A stretch of DNA of 64,000 nucleotides from the NCBI GenBank assembly GCA_934725575.1, contig CAKVCK010000001.1:186001-250000 (forward strand). Reading direction: 5' to 3'. The notes under the pieces are model-generated. The model searched no databases. It was not told where the DNA came from and saw nothing but the letters and a program-made list of their open reading frames with translations. The stretch is from an uncultured Bacteroidales bacterium. GTDB lineage: Bacteria > Bacteroidota > Bacteroidia > Bacteroidales > UBA932. The position numbers and the translations under genes are program-made. This document shows positions 8,480-16,894 of the stretch, piece by piece; position 1 is the stretch's first letter; each line of letters starts with the position of its first letter.

Positions 8480-8568
8480 ACGATGTGAAAATCAGCGGAA
8501 AGTCTTGATTATTTGGCCAGAAAGTTGTTTCTTGTGTAAACACAAATGCAATACAAACGCAATACGGA
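8480..8568 (+). repeat. 89-bp direct repeat, copy 2 (upstream of TIGR04255 module)
   Basis: Near-identical to 661-749, including the gene-end-like CGATGTGAAAATCA and the tandem 11-mers. The promoter-like TTTCTTTG of copy 1 reads TTTCTTGTG here. It is followed by a different sequence containing an inverted repeat GTCTCCAC (8580-8587) and GTGGAGAC (8618-8625). Both copies stand directly before a cargo module. Confidence 0.8.
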
Positions 8569-8678
8569 CAACTTATAACGTCTCCACATGTCTTTTTTTT
8601 GATTACACCGGCCGGTAGTGGAGACCCGGCCACGGCCATCGGAGAAATCCTGGGGCTTTAGTTTTTGCACAAGTATAG

Positions 8679-8710
8679 TTGCACGGAATGAGAAAAAAGT
8701 TTTATCTTTG
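8679..8710 (+). promoter_or_regulatory. Promoter of three-gene cargo operon
   Basis: TTG at 8679-8681, 21 bases, then TATCTTTG at 8703-8710, an exact Bacteroidota box. The ATG of the first gene follows at 8753. This is one of the best promoters in the prophage and should be read by the host sigma factor, so the operon can be expressed in the lysogen. Confidence 0.75.
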
Positions 8711-8752
8711 TTCCGCCCAACACCCTTGATATTTGTGGCAATTGCGTGTATT

Positions 8753-9508
8753 ATGGAGAAAAAATGGCCAATATTGAAGCATCCTCCGGTAGATGTTGCG
8801 TTATTCCAGTTGAAGTTCAACATGGGTGAATCCACCCTCGCTGATCTGATTTCAAGTGACAGCGATATACGCAAATTTCTCCCAGTCAGGCACGAAAGTG
8901 TCGCCTCGGAAGTCAATTTTCCGAACACAAAGATAACTATCGGGGTATCTCAAGTTACAGGTACATCGAGGACAAAAGTTGCCGGCTACCTGTATACGAG
9001 CGTTGACCAGAAGAGCAAAGTCGAGATAAAGGAAGGTGTCTTGACATATATCGAAGAACATCCATACGAGGGATGGGATCCATTTTTGGCTAATGTCAAG
9101 GCATTCCTCGTCTTGTTCTCGAAGGCGTTCAGCGGACACACGATGACTAGGATATCAATAAGGTTCATCAACCGCTTTGTGATTGAGGACTTCAATAACC
9201 CTATCGACTATTTCAAGACGACAATCTCCGCATCTGAACCAAATGCCGTTCCTTATCCGGTGTCTCAGTTCGCCTTCAACATGATGCTCCCCGTGAATGA
9301 GAACATATACTCAATTGTAAAACAAGAGTTCAACAAGATTTCGGACACGAACAACTACATCTTCGATATTGATGTTCTGGATCAGAGCAACCTGATTTTT
9401 GACATCGACCTGATAGCCGAAGTTCTTGCCAACCTTCGCAAAATCAAGAATGAGATATTCTTTGGGAATGTCACTGATAAACTGATTGAAATATGCAACT
9501 TGGATTAA
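8753..9508 (+). CDS. TIGR04255-family protein
   Basis: A 251-residue soluble protein. The central segment KAFLVLFSKAFSGHTMTRIS followed by IRFINRF (residues about 117-143), the N-terminal pattern with PPVDVALFQLKF, and the overall length fit TIGR04255, a sporadically distributed family of unknown function seen in mobile and accessory DNA. The ATG at 8753 is preferred because it follows the promoter; an in-frame ATG at 8618 lies upstream of that promoter. It is the first gene of a tight operon: the next start lies 16 bases inside its 3' end. No signal peptide or catalytic motif is visible. A role in phage exclusion or as part of a toxic module is inference from context. Confidence 0.75.
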   Translation: MEKKWPILKHPPVDVALFQLKFNMGESTLADLISSDSDIRKFLPVRHESVASEVNFPNTKITIGVSQVTGTSRTKVAGYLYTSVDQKSKVEIKEGVLTYIEEHPYEGWDPFLANVKAFLVLFSKAFSGHTMTRISIRFINRFVIEDFNNPIDYFKTTISASEPNAVPYPVSQFAFNMMLPVNENIYSIVKQEFNKISDTNNYIFDIDVLDQSNLIFDIDLIAEVLANLRKIKNEIFFGNVTDKLIEICNLD

Positions 9509-9942
9509 TTAGTCATACACTTAGGCCGCTTACTATAGCCGCAGGACTTGCGATGGCGAATCCGTCCGCTTATGCCGATATTGATCAGTACAGTGAGATT
9601 ACATCGGTGCTTACAAGCCATAGGACGGCCAAATACATAAACTTAGCAGATAATAAAGAAGATGCCTATCAGCGGATGAAGATCCGCTTCGATGTCCTGT
9701 ATGATTCCTGGAAACAAAAAACCGAGGCACTTTCTTCTGCGAAGGCAATAATCGGGCAGAAAGACTTTCAGGCAATCGTCGCGATGGGTTATAATGCCGT
9801 CCCGTTTATTGTCAATGCTATTGATGAGGAACCTTCGCCTCTTGTTTGGGCTTTGAATTTCATTTTCAACGCAAAGATTTCAAAGAATCCGAACACGACA
9901 ATTACTGAAGCTTGTAAGTTATGGGTGAAGAAACTCAGATAA
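9493..9942 (+). CDS. Short helical protein of cargo operon
   Basis: A 149-residue protein overlapping both neighbours (16 and 22 bases). Residues about 60-149 carry a pattern I recognise from many accessory genomes: FDVLYDSWKQKT, then FQAIVAMGYNAVPFIVNAID, EPSPLVWALNFIF and a final WVKKL helix. It resembles a small HEAT-like domain found next to DUF7689 proteins. The first 25 residues look mildly hydrophobic but are partly an effect of the overlap; an internal ATG at codon 21 could be used instead. The function is unknown. Tight overlaps on both sides argue for a complex or a regulated stoichiometry with the two flanking proteins. Confidence 0.6.
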   Translation: MQLGLISHTLRPLTIAAGLAMANPSAYADIDQYSEITSVLTSHRTAKYINLADNKEDAYQRMKIRFDVLYDSWKQKTEALSSAKAIIGQKDFQAIVAMGYNAVPFIVNAIDEEPSPLVWALNFIFNAKISKNPNTTITEACKLWVKKLR

Positions 9943-10388
9943 AGAACCTATTCCCTAAACTGAAGACAGATGCGGACTTTAAGGTTACAAGTCCCAGGAC
10001 CCCGAACTATAACTGCATAGCTTGGGCTTATCATCATGACGACAGGTGGATGTGGCCGGGAGGCCAGGAACTCAAGATATGCGACGGGTTCCATTATTGG
10101 CCGGACGACGTTGAAGACAGCACAGATGTCGCCGCCTTCATCAAGGCTTTCGAGAAGACGGGATATTCTCTTTGTGACGATTGCAGTTTCGAGGAGGGCT
10201 ACAGGAAAATAGCTCTTTACGTAAAGGCCGGTACAACTGAATGCACGCATGCCGCACGTCAATTATCTAACGGTAAATGGACAAGCAAACTGGGCAAGTT
10301 GAATGACATCCAGCACGGGACTCCCCACACCATTGAAGGCGACTTGTATGGGGTTGTCTATTGCATAATGAAAAGAGAATATCGATAA
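9921..10388 (+). CDS. DUF7689-type protein, candidate effector of cargo operon
   Basis: A 155-residue protein with the family pattern PNYNCIAWA near residue 30, WWP-like Trp positions, GYRKIALYVKAG near 94, THAARQLSNGKWTSKLGKL near 113-130, DIQH and a final VVYCIMKR. The invariant Cys of NCIAWA and the His of THAARQ suggest a cysteine-hydrolase (papain or CHAP-like) active site, but this is inferred from motif layout only. Its start overlaps the preceding gene by 22 bases. As the last gene of a self-promoted operon inside tail genes it is the best candidate for the active component. The family call is good; the biochemical role is unknown. Confidence 0.7.
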   Translation: MGEETQIKNLFPKLKTDADFKVTSPRTPNYNCIAWAYHHDDRWMWPGGQELKICDGFHYWPDDVEDSTDVAAFIKAFEKTGYSLCDDCSFEEGYRKIALYVKAGTTECTHAARQLSNGKWTSKLGKLNDIQHGTPHTIEGDLYGVVYCIMKREYR

Positions 10389-10406
10389 TGTAACAAAGTA
10401 CATTTG

Positions 10407-10499
10407 GTGAAGGCTGACGACAAGGATTATCTGGATCACGTCCGACAATCCTCGGCCATCAAGCCTTATTTGCTGAAAAAATTCAAATTAGAAGAGTAA
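10407..10499 (+). other. Short in-frame ORF after DUF7689 stop
   Basis: GTG at 10407 opens 30 codons (KADDKDYLDHV ... KKFKLEE) ending with TAA at 10497-10499. It is in the same frame as the preceding gene, separated from it only by the TAA at 10386 and six codons. It could be a tiny gene, a former C-terminal extension cut off by a stop, or chance. The preceding protein already ends where its family normally ends, so read-through is not required. Confidence 0.25.
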
Positions 10500-10506
10500 T
10501 CTTGTT

Positions 10507-10550
10507 GTCCTTTGTGGCCGCCTGAGGGCGGCTATTTTTGTGCCATAAAT
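10507..10550 (+). promoter_or_regulatory. Promoter with hairpin in spacer, copy 2 (tail protein)
   Basis: GTCCTTTG, an 18-base spacer with inverted repeat GCCGCC/GGCGGC (10517-10532), then TATTTTTG at 10533-10540 and TGCCATAAAT. Apart from the dyad loop and a few bases it equals 2267-2310. The ATG of the tail gene lies ten bases downstream. The hairpin followed by TATTTTTG could also stop transcripts from the cargo operon. Confidence 0.6.
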
Positions 10551-10559
10551 GGGGAATTT

Positions 10560-12320
10560 ATGGTTAGGATACTGACAAAGGACTACACGGAGCTGGATCT
10601 TACGAAGGGGTTCGAGTTCCAGATCGAGATGGAGAACCCGATGCTGGACGAGGAGCATATCCCTTCAGCTTTCAGCACGCAGATCTCGTTTCCGCCGTCG
10701 CCGGTGAACAGGAAGGTGTTCGGCTACACTCCGGCGATGTTCCTGGCTCCGAACGTGAAGAGGCTGGAGGCCTCGGCGTGGATCGGCGGCGTGCCTTTCG
10801 TGACCGGCACGCTGGTGTACGACGGCATCGAGGACGGGTGTCTGATGTACACGTTCACGGAGAAGATGGTGGAACTGGAGGGGAAGATCTGGGATCAGGA
10901 ACTACTGCGGTTCAGCATTACTTCCCTTCCTAAAAAAGATGACCTGTTCACCACTCCTCTGCTGATCAACAGACAACATGTCGCAGACCACCCTTTTGCC
11001 GAAAAATATGTCAAGGAGGCGTGCAGGCTAAAATACTACAACTACAAGGACAACGACACGCCGTTGACCTACGACTCGTTCATCCCCGCCGTCTATGTCT
11101 CGGCCATCCTGGGCAAACTACCTATCGACTTTATCCCTGACATATTAGGCAAACCTTTGGCACTCGGCGGACACCCTGAGAATTATCCTCTTGCCATCCT
11201 CGCACCATACCACAGCATCCTTTTCAACGACCTCCATAAGAACGGAGATCCCCGGGAGGGTCCCAGACGCGGAGCTCCTGCCAGAGTGGACTCCTACACA
11301 GACATCGCCAACTTTCTTCCGGACATCACCTTCGCGGATCTGCTGAAGAACCTGGGCGCCATCTTCTGCTCCGCGTTCTTTCAGGAAGACGGAAGACTCC
11401 GGATGATGTCAGCAAACTCAATCCTCACATCTGGGGACGCGATGGATCTGGACGGAAAAATCTCTGATGACTTCTCCTCGGAGTCCGCCTTCGCCCAGAA
11501 ATACAGCTTCGGCTACCAGGAAGGCGAAGCCGGGGAATATGACATCGACAGACTTGAAAGGGATATCGCGAATGGCAAAGTTGCGACTTTGGGACAATTT
11601 GAGATCGAGGACCTCTTCGCACAATTCAAAGATGACTACACTGTCGTTTTCTGCGATTCAACGAAGGATGTCTATTCCGGCAGGCACTACCGTGTCAAGA
11701 CCGGCACGCGCACCGAAACTTATTATGAGGATGTACAGCAGGGAGAGACATGGGTGACCGTAGAGAAGACCAGAGAGGTGGACGTGTTCGCCGATTACTA
11801 TGAATCTGATGTAATCTATCAAGGGAGCAAGACCGAGGAAACAACGGTGGAGGACAAGGACGCAGAGGGATTCAGCAACATCTCCGATTTTCTGGCAGTC
11901 AGATGCGTTCCCGAGAAGACGAACGCTAGCAAGGCTATGGCTCCTATCATTAATCCGGAGGCTGTTTCCGGGGACAGGAGCAAAAAAGCTTATATCGGAA
12001 TAATCCACCTGTACAACTGTCTCGTCAGTAACGGCTATTCCGCGACCTACTCCAAGATGGACGCAATGTTCCAAGGCCGGGGGGCAATCACTCCCGACGC
12101 TCTTTGGGACAAGTACCACAAGGCATTCGCCCAGTGGCTGGGAAAGACGAGGCAGAGGGTGGCCGTGGACGTGAACCTCACGCCTGTCGAGCTGCACAAC
12201 TTCAGGCTGTACAGACCGGTGTACTTCAGGGGGAGGAAATGGATCGTGGCGAAGCTCTCGGTAACGGTGGCGGCGGGTTCGGACAGGGTCACCACCAGAG
12301 GCGAGTTCATCGAAATCTGA
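10560..12320 (+). CDS. Distal tail / baseplate protein
   Basis: A 586-residue phage protein following the tape measure in the usual position of distal tail or baseplate proteins. The N-terminal part (MVRILTKDYTELDLTKGFEF, then PMLDEEHIPSAFSTQISFPP) is typical of a conserved Bacteroidota phage tail protein without a standard name. The ATG at 10560 directly follows the repeated promoter; a frame-open start at 10512 lies inside that promoter and is rejected. The middle (about 330-400) is charged with long linkers; the C-terminus (VAVDVNLTPVELHNFRLYRP) looks like a beta domain that ends in a binding loop. The structural role is inferred from gene order. Confidence 0.65.
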   Translation: MVRILTKDYTELDLTKGFEFQIEMENPMLDEEHIPSAFSTQISFPPSPVNRKVFGYTPAMFLAPNVKRLEASAWIGGVPFVTGTLVYDGIEDGCLMYTFTEKMVELEGKIWDQELLRFSITSLPKKDDLFTTPLLINRQHVADHPFAEKYVKEACRLKYYNYKDNDTPLTYDSFIPAVYVSAILGKLPIDFIPDILGKPLALGGHPENYPLAILAPYHSILFNDLHKNGDPREGPRRGAPARVDSYTDIANFLPDITFADLLKNLGAIFCSAFFQEDGRLRMMSANSILTSGDAMDLDGKISDDFSSESAFAQKYSFGYQEGEAGEYDIDRLERDIANGKVATLGQFEIEDLFAQFKDDYTVVFCDSTKDVYSGRHYRVKTGTRTETYYEDVQQGETWVTVEKTREVDVFADYYESDVIYQGSKTEETTVEDKDAEGFSNISDFLAVRCVPEKTNASKAMAPIINPEAVSGDRSKKAYIGIIHLYNCLVSNGYSATYSKMDAMFQGRGAITPDALWDKYHKAFAQWLGKTRQRVAVDVNLTPVELHNFRLYRPVYFRGRKWIVAKLSVTVAAGSDRVTTRGEFIEI

Positions 12321-12321
12321 T

Positions 12322-12356
12322 GTCCTTTCCCAAGGATGTTACATGTGGTAATTTTG
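12322..12356 (+). promoter_or_regulatory. Possible promoter of tail-fibre gene
   Basis: GTCCTTT at 12322-12328 and TAATTTTG at 12349-12356 followed by CCATA. It keeps the same outer parts as the elements at 2267 and 10507, with a 20-base spacer, but without their hairpin and without a clear TTG. Confidence 0.4.
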
Positions 12357-12395
12357 CCATAGACAAGGGGATCTACGCCCCGGATAACGGAAGTA

Positions 12396-15170
12396 ATGGA
12401 ATTTACAGGTAACATACAGTTCGCGGACGAAAGTTCCTGGCTGACGCTGACAACGGAATCGGATGACACGGTGACGATCTCCATCAGGCTCAACACCTTT
12501 GTCCCCAATCAGGAGGTCATGAGTTTTGAGGTGACTCCAAACTCTGGCATAGTACGGTTGCCGGCGGGGGAAATACTCAGGGTTCTGAAAGGCAACGGCG
12601 TCGGGATGATTACAGGAGTATTCTCAGCCACGCAAGGCACGTCGTATTGCTCGTACAGTTTCAGTGTGCTGCCTTGCCGGAAGTTCGCCTACAAGTCGCT
12701 TGCCGCGACCATATTCACGACAAGGCCGGAAAAATCTCCTGTCCATGTCGGAGCCGAAGACAGACTCTGGTTCTACAGGATGGCGGGTGATGTCTCCACC
12801 TATGTCAGATTTAACTATCTTGCCGGAGGCTCATCCAGCAACTACGAGCTCAGTCCCACGTATAGCATTAATCTGAAATATTATGACCTTGACATTTCCG
12901 CTGACACGATGCTGGCGACCGCTTCCGCAAAGGGGCTGGACGTGTCAAACATAGTGTCCTATGATGTTTGGATAGAGTGTTCCGGAAGCAAGTCAACGGT
13001 ATATTCTTTCGTCATCAAGAGGATGCGGTTGCCGCTGAAGACGTACAAGTTCCTTGGGCGGCGCGGGACGTATGAATATATTCACGCAACCGGGAAGTTC
13101 AGCCGCTCGATAGAGTCGGAGACGCAGGTGTTCGTGAATTCCGGGATAGAGCAGGAGCTGGAGAATGACTATTCGATGACATTCGAGCAGAACTCCGGGC
13201 ACATCGACAGCATCGGGATGAACGGGTACTGGCTGGAGTTTCTTGCGGCCAAGGAGAGGTACATCATCGAGAAGGATGGTTCGGAACGGGCTATTGTCGT
13301 GGACGAGTTCAAGACATCGCTGACGGATAGGACTGTCAGCAGCATGACGTTCAAATGGCATTACGCCAACCCTAACAACACTGTCATTGACAAAGTGGAC
13401 ATCGACATCACAGGACTTGGCATCCTCGGGCCGTCCACCGTGAACGACGTAAGCAACACGGCGCAGTTCCAGGTGACATATTCACCGTCGAACACGACAC
13501 AGCGGAGCATAACCTGGAGTGTGGTGAGCGGTTCGGACTATGCGTCCATCGATGGCAACGGGAAGCTGACGGTAAAGAGTAACGCAAAGGGGAACGTGGT
13601 CAAGGTCAGGGCGACAAGTACAGACAAACCAAGCGTCTACGCCGAGAAGTCAGTGAACGTCACCTATTTTTCGGCTGAAGTCAGCATCAGCTTCCAGAAA
13701 GACAGCATAGGGGTCGAGGCAAAGGCCGGCACCGTGACAAACACGTTCACCACGACAGGACTCACCAACCTTCGGGTGTCCGCCTCCGGAGGGATGACCA
13801 TAACCACGGGGCCGTCGATCACCGGTTACCTCATCGGGTTCGCCTATGCGGAGAACACGGGCAATTCGGCGAAAATGGCCACGGTCACCCTGACAGGAGA
13901 CAGAACGGACGGCAAGGGAACCTTCTCGAAGTCGTATACGGTCTTACAGAAAGCGGCGGCATCAGCCGAAGATCCATCGTGGGATCTTCCTTCTTCATAC
14001 CTCGGAGAATATCTGACCTTGAATCCTGCCGGCGGCACCTTTGACATAAACATAAGCGATCCTGCGAGAGCAGGCTGGAGAGTAGTGTTCGGTAGTCCTC
14101 TGACGTTAGAGTCAGGCTCTGCGACCGGAACAGGCCAAGGGAAACTGTCGGTCAGATACCCTGCGAACGACACCGGTTCTTCGCGCAGTTTCGACCTCAT
14201 ACTCAAAAGCGGCGAGAGTAATTTAACAAGATGTGTCGCCAAACAAGCCGCCAAGGCTGAAACTCCGAAAGCCGACCCGTCCTGGAATTTGCCTACCACA
14301 TGGACAATCAACGCAGACGGGAGCAATGATCCATTTATCCAAGTCACAGACAACGACAATGTTGGCTGGAAAGTGGAGTACCCTGACTGGATGGAAGCAG
14401 AAGGAGGGATAGATTCTGGGACGGGCAGCGGAACAGTCTCGTTCCAGATCGTTGCCAACACCGGTGCGGAACGCGAGGGAAACATAACGCTGAAGAGCGC
14501 CGGCGGCAACACAACCTACGCCGTATGCAGCGTATCACAGAAAGCGGCGGCATCTCAGGAACCGTCAATCACATTCTCCATGAACAGTGCCACGGTTAAG
14601 GCCACGCTCACTGTTTTGACGAATCCGATGTCCTACCAAAACCTTACAGGTTTGAACGCGACAGTGTCCGGGGAGCTTTCGGAGGCTGCGGCCACCATCG
14701 AATCCGCCGCGGTTAAGGTTACTTTCGCACAGAACACCTCTTCCTCCAAGCGCGTCGGGACGATCACGGTAACAGGAACCAGAACGGACGGCAAGGGAAC
14801 ATATTCGAAGTCGTTCACGATTGAACAGTCGGCGGCAAAGGCCGCCACATGGGATCTCCCGTCTTCATTGACATTTGAGGCGGGTGGCGACGGAGCGATT
14901 TTCACGATAACGGACAAAGACAGCGCCGGCTGGAGACTGACGCTTCCGGACTGGTGCCTTGTCAGCGACGGGATTACCAAGGGATTCGGAGACCGCGACA
15001 CCGACCTGGTGGCAAGGGCAAATGACACCGGCTCTTCAAGAACCGGCACTGTACAATTGGTAAGCACTGATGGGAATACTGTCTATGCTACTTGTACCGT
15101 AACTCAGAATGCAGATAATTCCATGAATTTCGCCATCGCGCTGACGCTCGACCCCTCGGAGGAACGATAA
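12396..15170 (+). CDS. Ig-like-repeat tail fibre / adhesin
   Basis: A 924-residue virion protein. Residues 1-340 form a phage-specific N-terminal part. Residues about 341-425 look like a Big_2 Ig domain (NTTQRSITWSVVSGSDYASI). Five BACON-like modules follow at about 425-525, 526-625, 626-720, 722-816 and 817-905. Three of them begin with a WxLPxx motif (SWDLPSS, SWNLPTT, TWDLPSS) and most end with a TVxQxAA-type strand. Such domains bind mucin glycans or carbohydrate in gut Bacteroidota proteins and phages, so host-surface or mucus binding is likely. The ATG at 12396 is the only plausible start. It follows the distal tail gene by 75 bases. Confidence 0.75.
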   Translation: MEFTGNIQFADESSWLTLTTESDDTVTISIRLNTFVPNQEVMSFEVTPNSGIVRLPAGEILRVLKGNGVGMITGVFSATQGTSYCSYSFSVLPCRKFAYKSLAATIFTTRPEKSPVHVGAEDRLWFYRMAGDVSTYVRFNYLAGGSSSNYELSPTYSINLKYYDLDISADTMLATASAKGLDVSNIVSYDVWIECSGSKSTVYSFVIKRMRLPLKTYKFLGRRGTYEYIHATGKFSRSIESETQVFVNSGIEQELENDYSMTFEQNSGHIDSIGMNGYWLEFLAAKERYIIEKDGSERAIVVDEFKTSLTDRTVSSMTFKWHYANPNNTVIDKVDIDITGLGILGPSTVNDVSNTAQFQVTYSPSNTTQRSITWSVVSGSDYASIDGNGKLTVKSNAKGNVVKVRATSTDKPSVYAEKSVNVTYFSAEVSISFQKDSIGVEAKAGTVTNTFTTTGLTNLRVSASGGMTITTGPSITGYLIGFAYAENTGNSAKMATVTLTGDRTDGKGTFSKSYTVLQKAAASAEDPSWDLPSSYLGEYLTLNPAGGTFDINISDPARAGWRVVFGSPLTLESGSATGTGQGKLSVRYPANDTGSSRSFDLILKSGESNLTRCVAKQAAKAETPKADPSWNLPTTWTINADGSNDPFIQVTDNDNVGWKVEYPDWMEAEGGIDSGTGSGTVSFQIVANTGAEREGNITLKSAGGNTTYAVCSVSQKAAASQEPSITFSMNSATVKATLTVLTNPMSYQNLTGLNATVSGELSEAAATIESAAVKVTFAQNTSSSKRVGTITVTGTRTDGKGTYSKSFTIEQSAAKAATWDLPSSLTFEAGGDGAIFTITDKDSAGWRLTLPDWCLVSDGITKGFGDRDTDLVARANDTGSSRTGTVQLVSTDGNTVYATCTVTQNADNSMNFAIALTLDPSEER

Positions 15171-15195
15171 CCAAGAACTCAAGCATTAGATATTA

Positions 15196-16311
15196 ATGAA
15201 TATGAATTGCGCATACAACGAAAAAAACGACATTTTCCATGTCGTCAGGGGGAATGATTTCCCTATCAGGATCTGTCTTTGGTCGAAAGGACTGACGTTC
15301 GGCCAAGACAGAGCCTACGAATTGGAGGACTGCTCAGAAATAATGGCGAAGGTGGTAGGTTCCGACAGGAAAGTCGCCGTCAAAGCACGGTTTGTCACGA
15401 CCAACGAGATCAGAGGACTCGTGGAAACCGGCTCTCTCCCGATAGGCGACTATGGGGTGGAAGTCGTTTTCGTCAATGGCTCCGGCATCAAGAAGAGGAT
15501 ACTTCAGCACGGAGTCATAAGGGTTGCCTCATGCAACGATGCTTCCGGGGTTCAGGAAGACAGTTGTATTGTCAATCTCTATGTGGATAAAGAGACATCG
15601 GGCGGTGGAGATGTCCCTGATCCCACACCAGGTGAATCCTGCAAGCCTGACTCCGAACTTTCTGAGACCAGTGAGAATTGCGTGCAGAACAGAGTCGTGA
15701 CAGGAGCCATAAGGGAGCTGCAGGACTACTGCTTCCCGACTTCACTTGAGGCTTCCATCTCGCCGTCTTCGGCAGAATGGACAGGTAACTCAGTAGAGGT
15801 CAGTGTATCTTTCAGGGTTCTCAGAAACTCTAAGCCAGTAGTAGCTGACACTGTCCAGATCCAGTTCAACGGCGAGACTAAGACCCTGGAGAATGTAGCG
15901 GAGGGCTCAGAGAAATTCACTCTCTCTACTCAGGGCTACAAATCTGGCTCAGTCACTGCTAAGAAGGGCAGTACTACCATAAAGAACTCACCAAGGTCTA
16001 TTAGTGCTAATCTTTATCTCCCAGTATATTATGGATTCTCTAAGGCCACTACAGGAAATGAGTTGACTATCACTTCACTGACTAAGGGAGGCTCTTCTCT
16101 CAATGGTACCAAGACTCTTAACAATGATGATGCTACTAAGTACCTGTGGCTCTGTGTCCCTAACACCATGTCAATCAACAAGGTTACATCTGGTGGTTTC
16201 GATGTTCCGTTCTTGGCTCCAGCAGAGGCTTCTACTCCACTGGGAACCTATAAGTGCTATCGGACTAGGGATCTTCCCGGGACTGACTCTATGACCATTG
16301 TTATCTCTTAA
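15196..16311 (+). CDS. Baseplate-attached fibre with new C-terminal domain
   Basis: A 371-residue protein. Residues 1-125 resemble the N-terminal anchoring domain of phage upper-baseplate or fibre proteins (FHVVRGNDFPIRICLWSKG, LPIGDYGVEVVF). A Pro/Gly linker follows, then a SETSENCVQNRVVTGAI motif at about 154-170, the SENPVQN-type junction common in phage fibres. Residues about 185-371 are a beta-rich C-terminal region with a different codon style: the first part uses GC-rich third positions, the second uses many tct, act and gct codons. That switch marks a domain exchange. Start: ATG at 15196 or the second ATG at 15202. Confidence 0.65.
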   Translation: MNMNCAYNEKNDIFHVVRGNDFPIRICLWSKGLTFGQDRAYELEDCSEIMAKVVGSDRKVAVKARFVTTNEIRGLVETGSLPIGDYGVEVVFVNGSGIKKRILQHGVIRVASCNDASGVQEDSCIVNLYVDKETSGGGDVPDPTPGESCKPDSELSETSENCVQNRVVTGAIRELQDYCFPTSLEASISPSSAEWTGNSVEVSVSFRVLRNSKPVVADTVQIQFNGETKTLENVAEGSEKFTLSTQGYKSGSVTAKKGSTTIKNSPRSISANLYLPVYYGFSKATTGNELTITSLTKGGSSLNGTKTLNNDDATKYLWLCVPNTMSINKVTSGGFDVPFLAPAEASTPLGTYKCYRTRDLPGTDSMTIVIS

Positions 16312-16324
16312 AACTTAGAATATC

Positions 16325-16681
16325 ATGGCAGATTATATCAAGATCTATGGCGAACTAAGACGACCATTAGAGGGCCAATATGTCACAGACTCAGATCAGA
16401 TAAAGCACAAAAATGAGACCGTAAAACAAGTACTGGATAGACTAGATGGTATCACCTACGTAGATGTCTCAGAGCTCGAGGACGATTACATTGTTCAGGC
16501 AAGCGCATCTCACAAAGAGACTGTCTATACTATCGAAGTGGGAGCAACCATTCATGCTATCGTGGGTGACTCCACCATCAAATGGATGAACGGTGAGGCT
16601 CCTGTCACTCAAGCTGATCGCATATACGTGGTCTCAGTGATCGGGTCTCTGGCTGTCTGGGGAGAATTTCCAAAAGCCTAA
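16325..16681 (+). CDS. Small fibre-region protein
   Basis: A 118-residue protein directly after the fibre gene (13-base gap). It has a helical middle (KNETVKQVLDRLDG) and a C-terminal beta part. No family is recognised. Codon use matches the A/T-leaning cassette that starts in the previous gene. It may be a fibre chaperone, fibre tip or head fibre subunit; the position in the adhesin cassette is the only evidence. Confidence 0.55.
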   Translation: MADYIKIYGELRRPLEGQYVTDSDQIKHKNETVKQVLDRLDGITYVDVSELEDDYIVQASASHKETVYTIEVGATIHAIVGDSTIKWMNGEAPVTQADRIYVVSVIGSLAVWGEFPKA

Positions 16682-16684
16682 GCT

Positions 16685-16864
16685 ATGAGTGTATTTAGAG
16701 CTCTGATGATGCACAAGCATCAACCTCTGAGTGAGTTCATCAAACTTGTTCCAGAGAACTTAGAATTCCCGAACCCAGAGAGCACTAAAGATCTAACCAT
16801 AGAGTCTAATGCTCCATGGACTCTTGGAGTTAAACACAACGACGAAACACCTAACAAAGGCTAA
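16685..16864 (+). CDS. 59-aa half-BACON protein
   Basis: A 59-codon ORF from ATG 16685 to TAA 16862-16864, starting three bases after the previous stop. Its C-terminal half (ENLEFPNPESTKDLTIESNA, then PWTL) matches the end of the next gene (ESLTFVAAGESKTLTIESND, SWTL), the final strands of a BACON-type domain. It may be a real small virion protein or the remnant of a longer adhesin after deletion. Spacing and codon use fit a translated gene. Confidence 0.5.
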   Translation: MSVFRALMMHKHQPLSEFIKLVPENLEFPNPESTKDLTIESNAPWTLGVKHNDETPNKG

Positions 16865-16894
16865 TTTATTAATTTCTTAAAAACCATTAAAAGT

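Noticed and set aside
8580..8625. Invertible-promoter inverted repeat GTCTCCAC/GTGGAGAC
   Set aside because: Arms are only eight bases, the promoter lies outside them, and no invertase is nearby.
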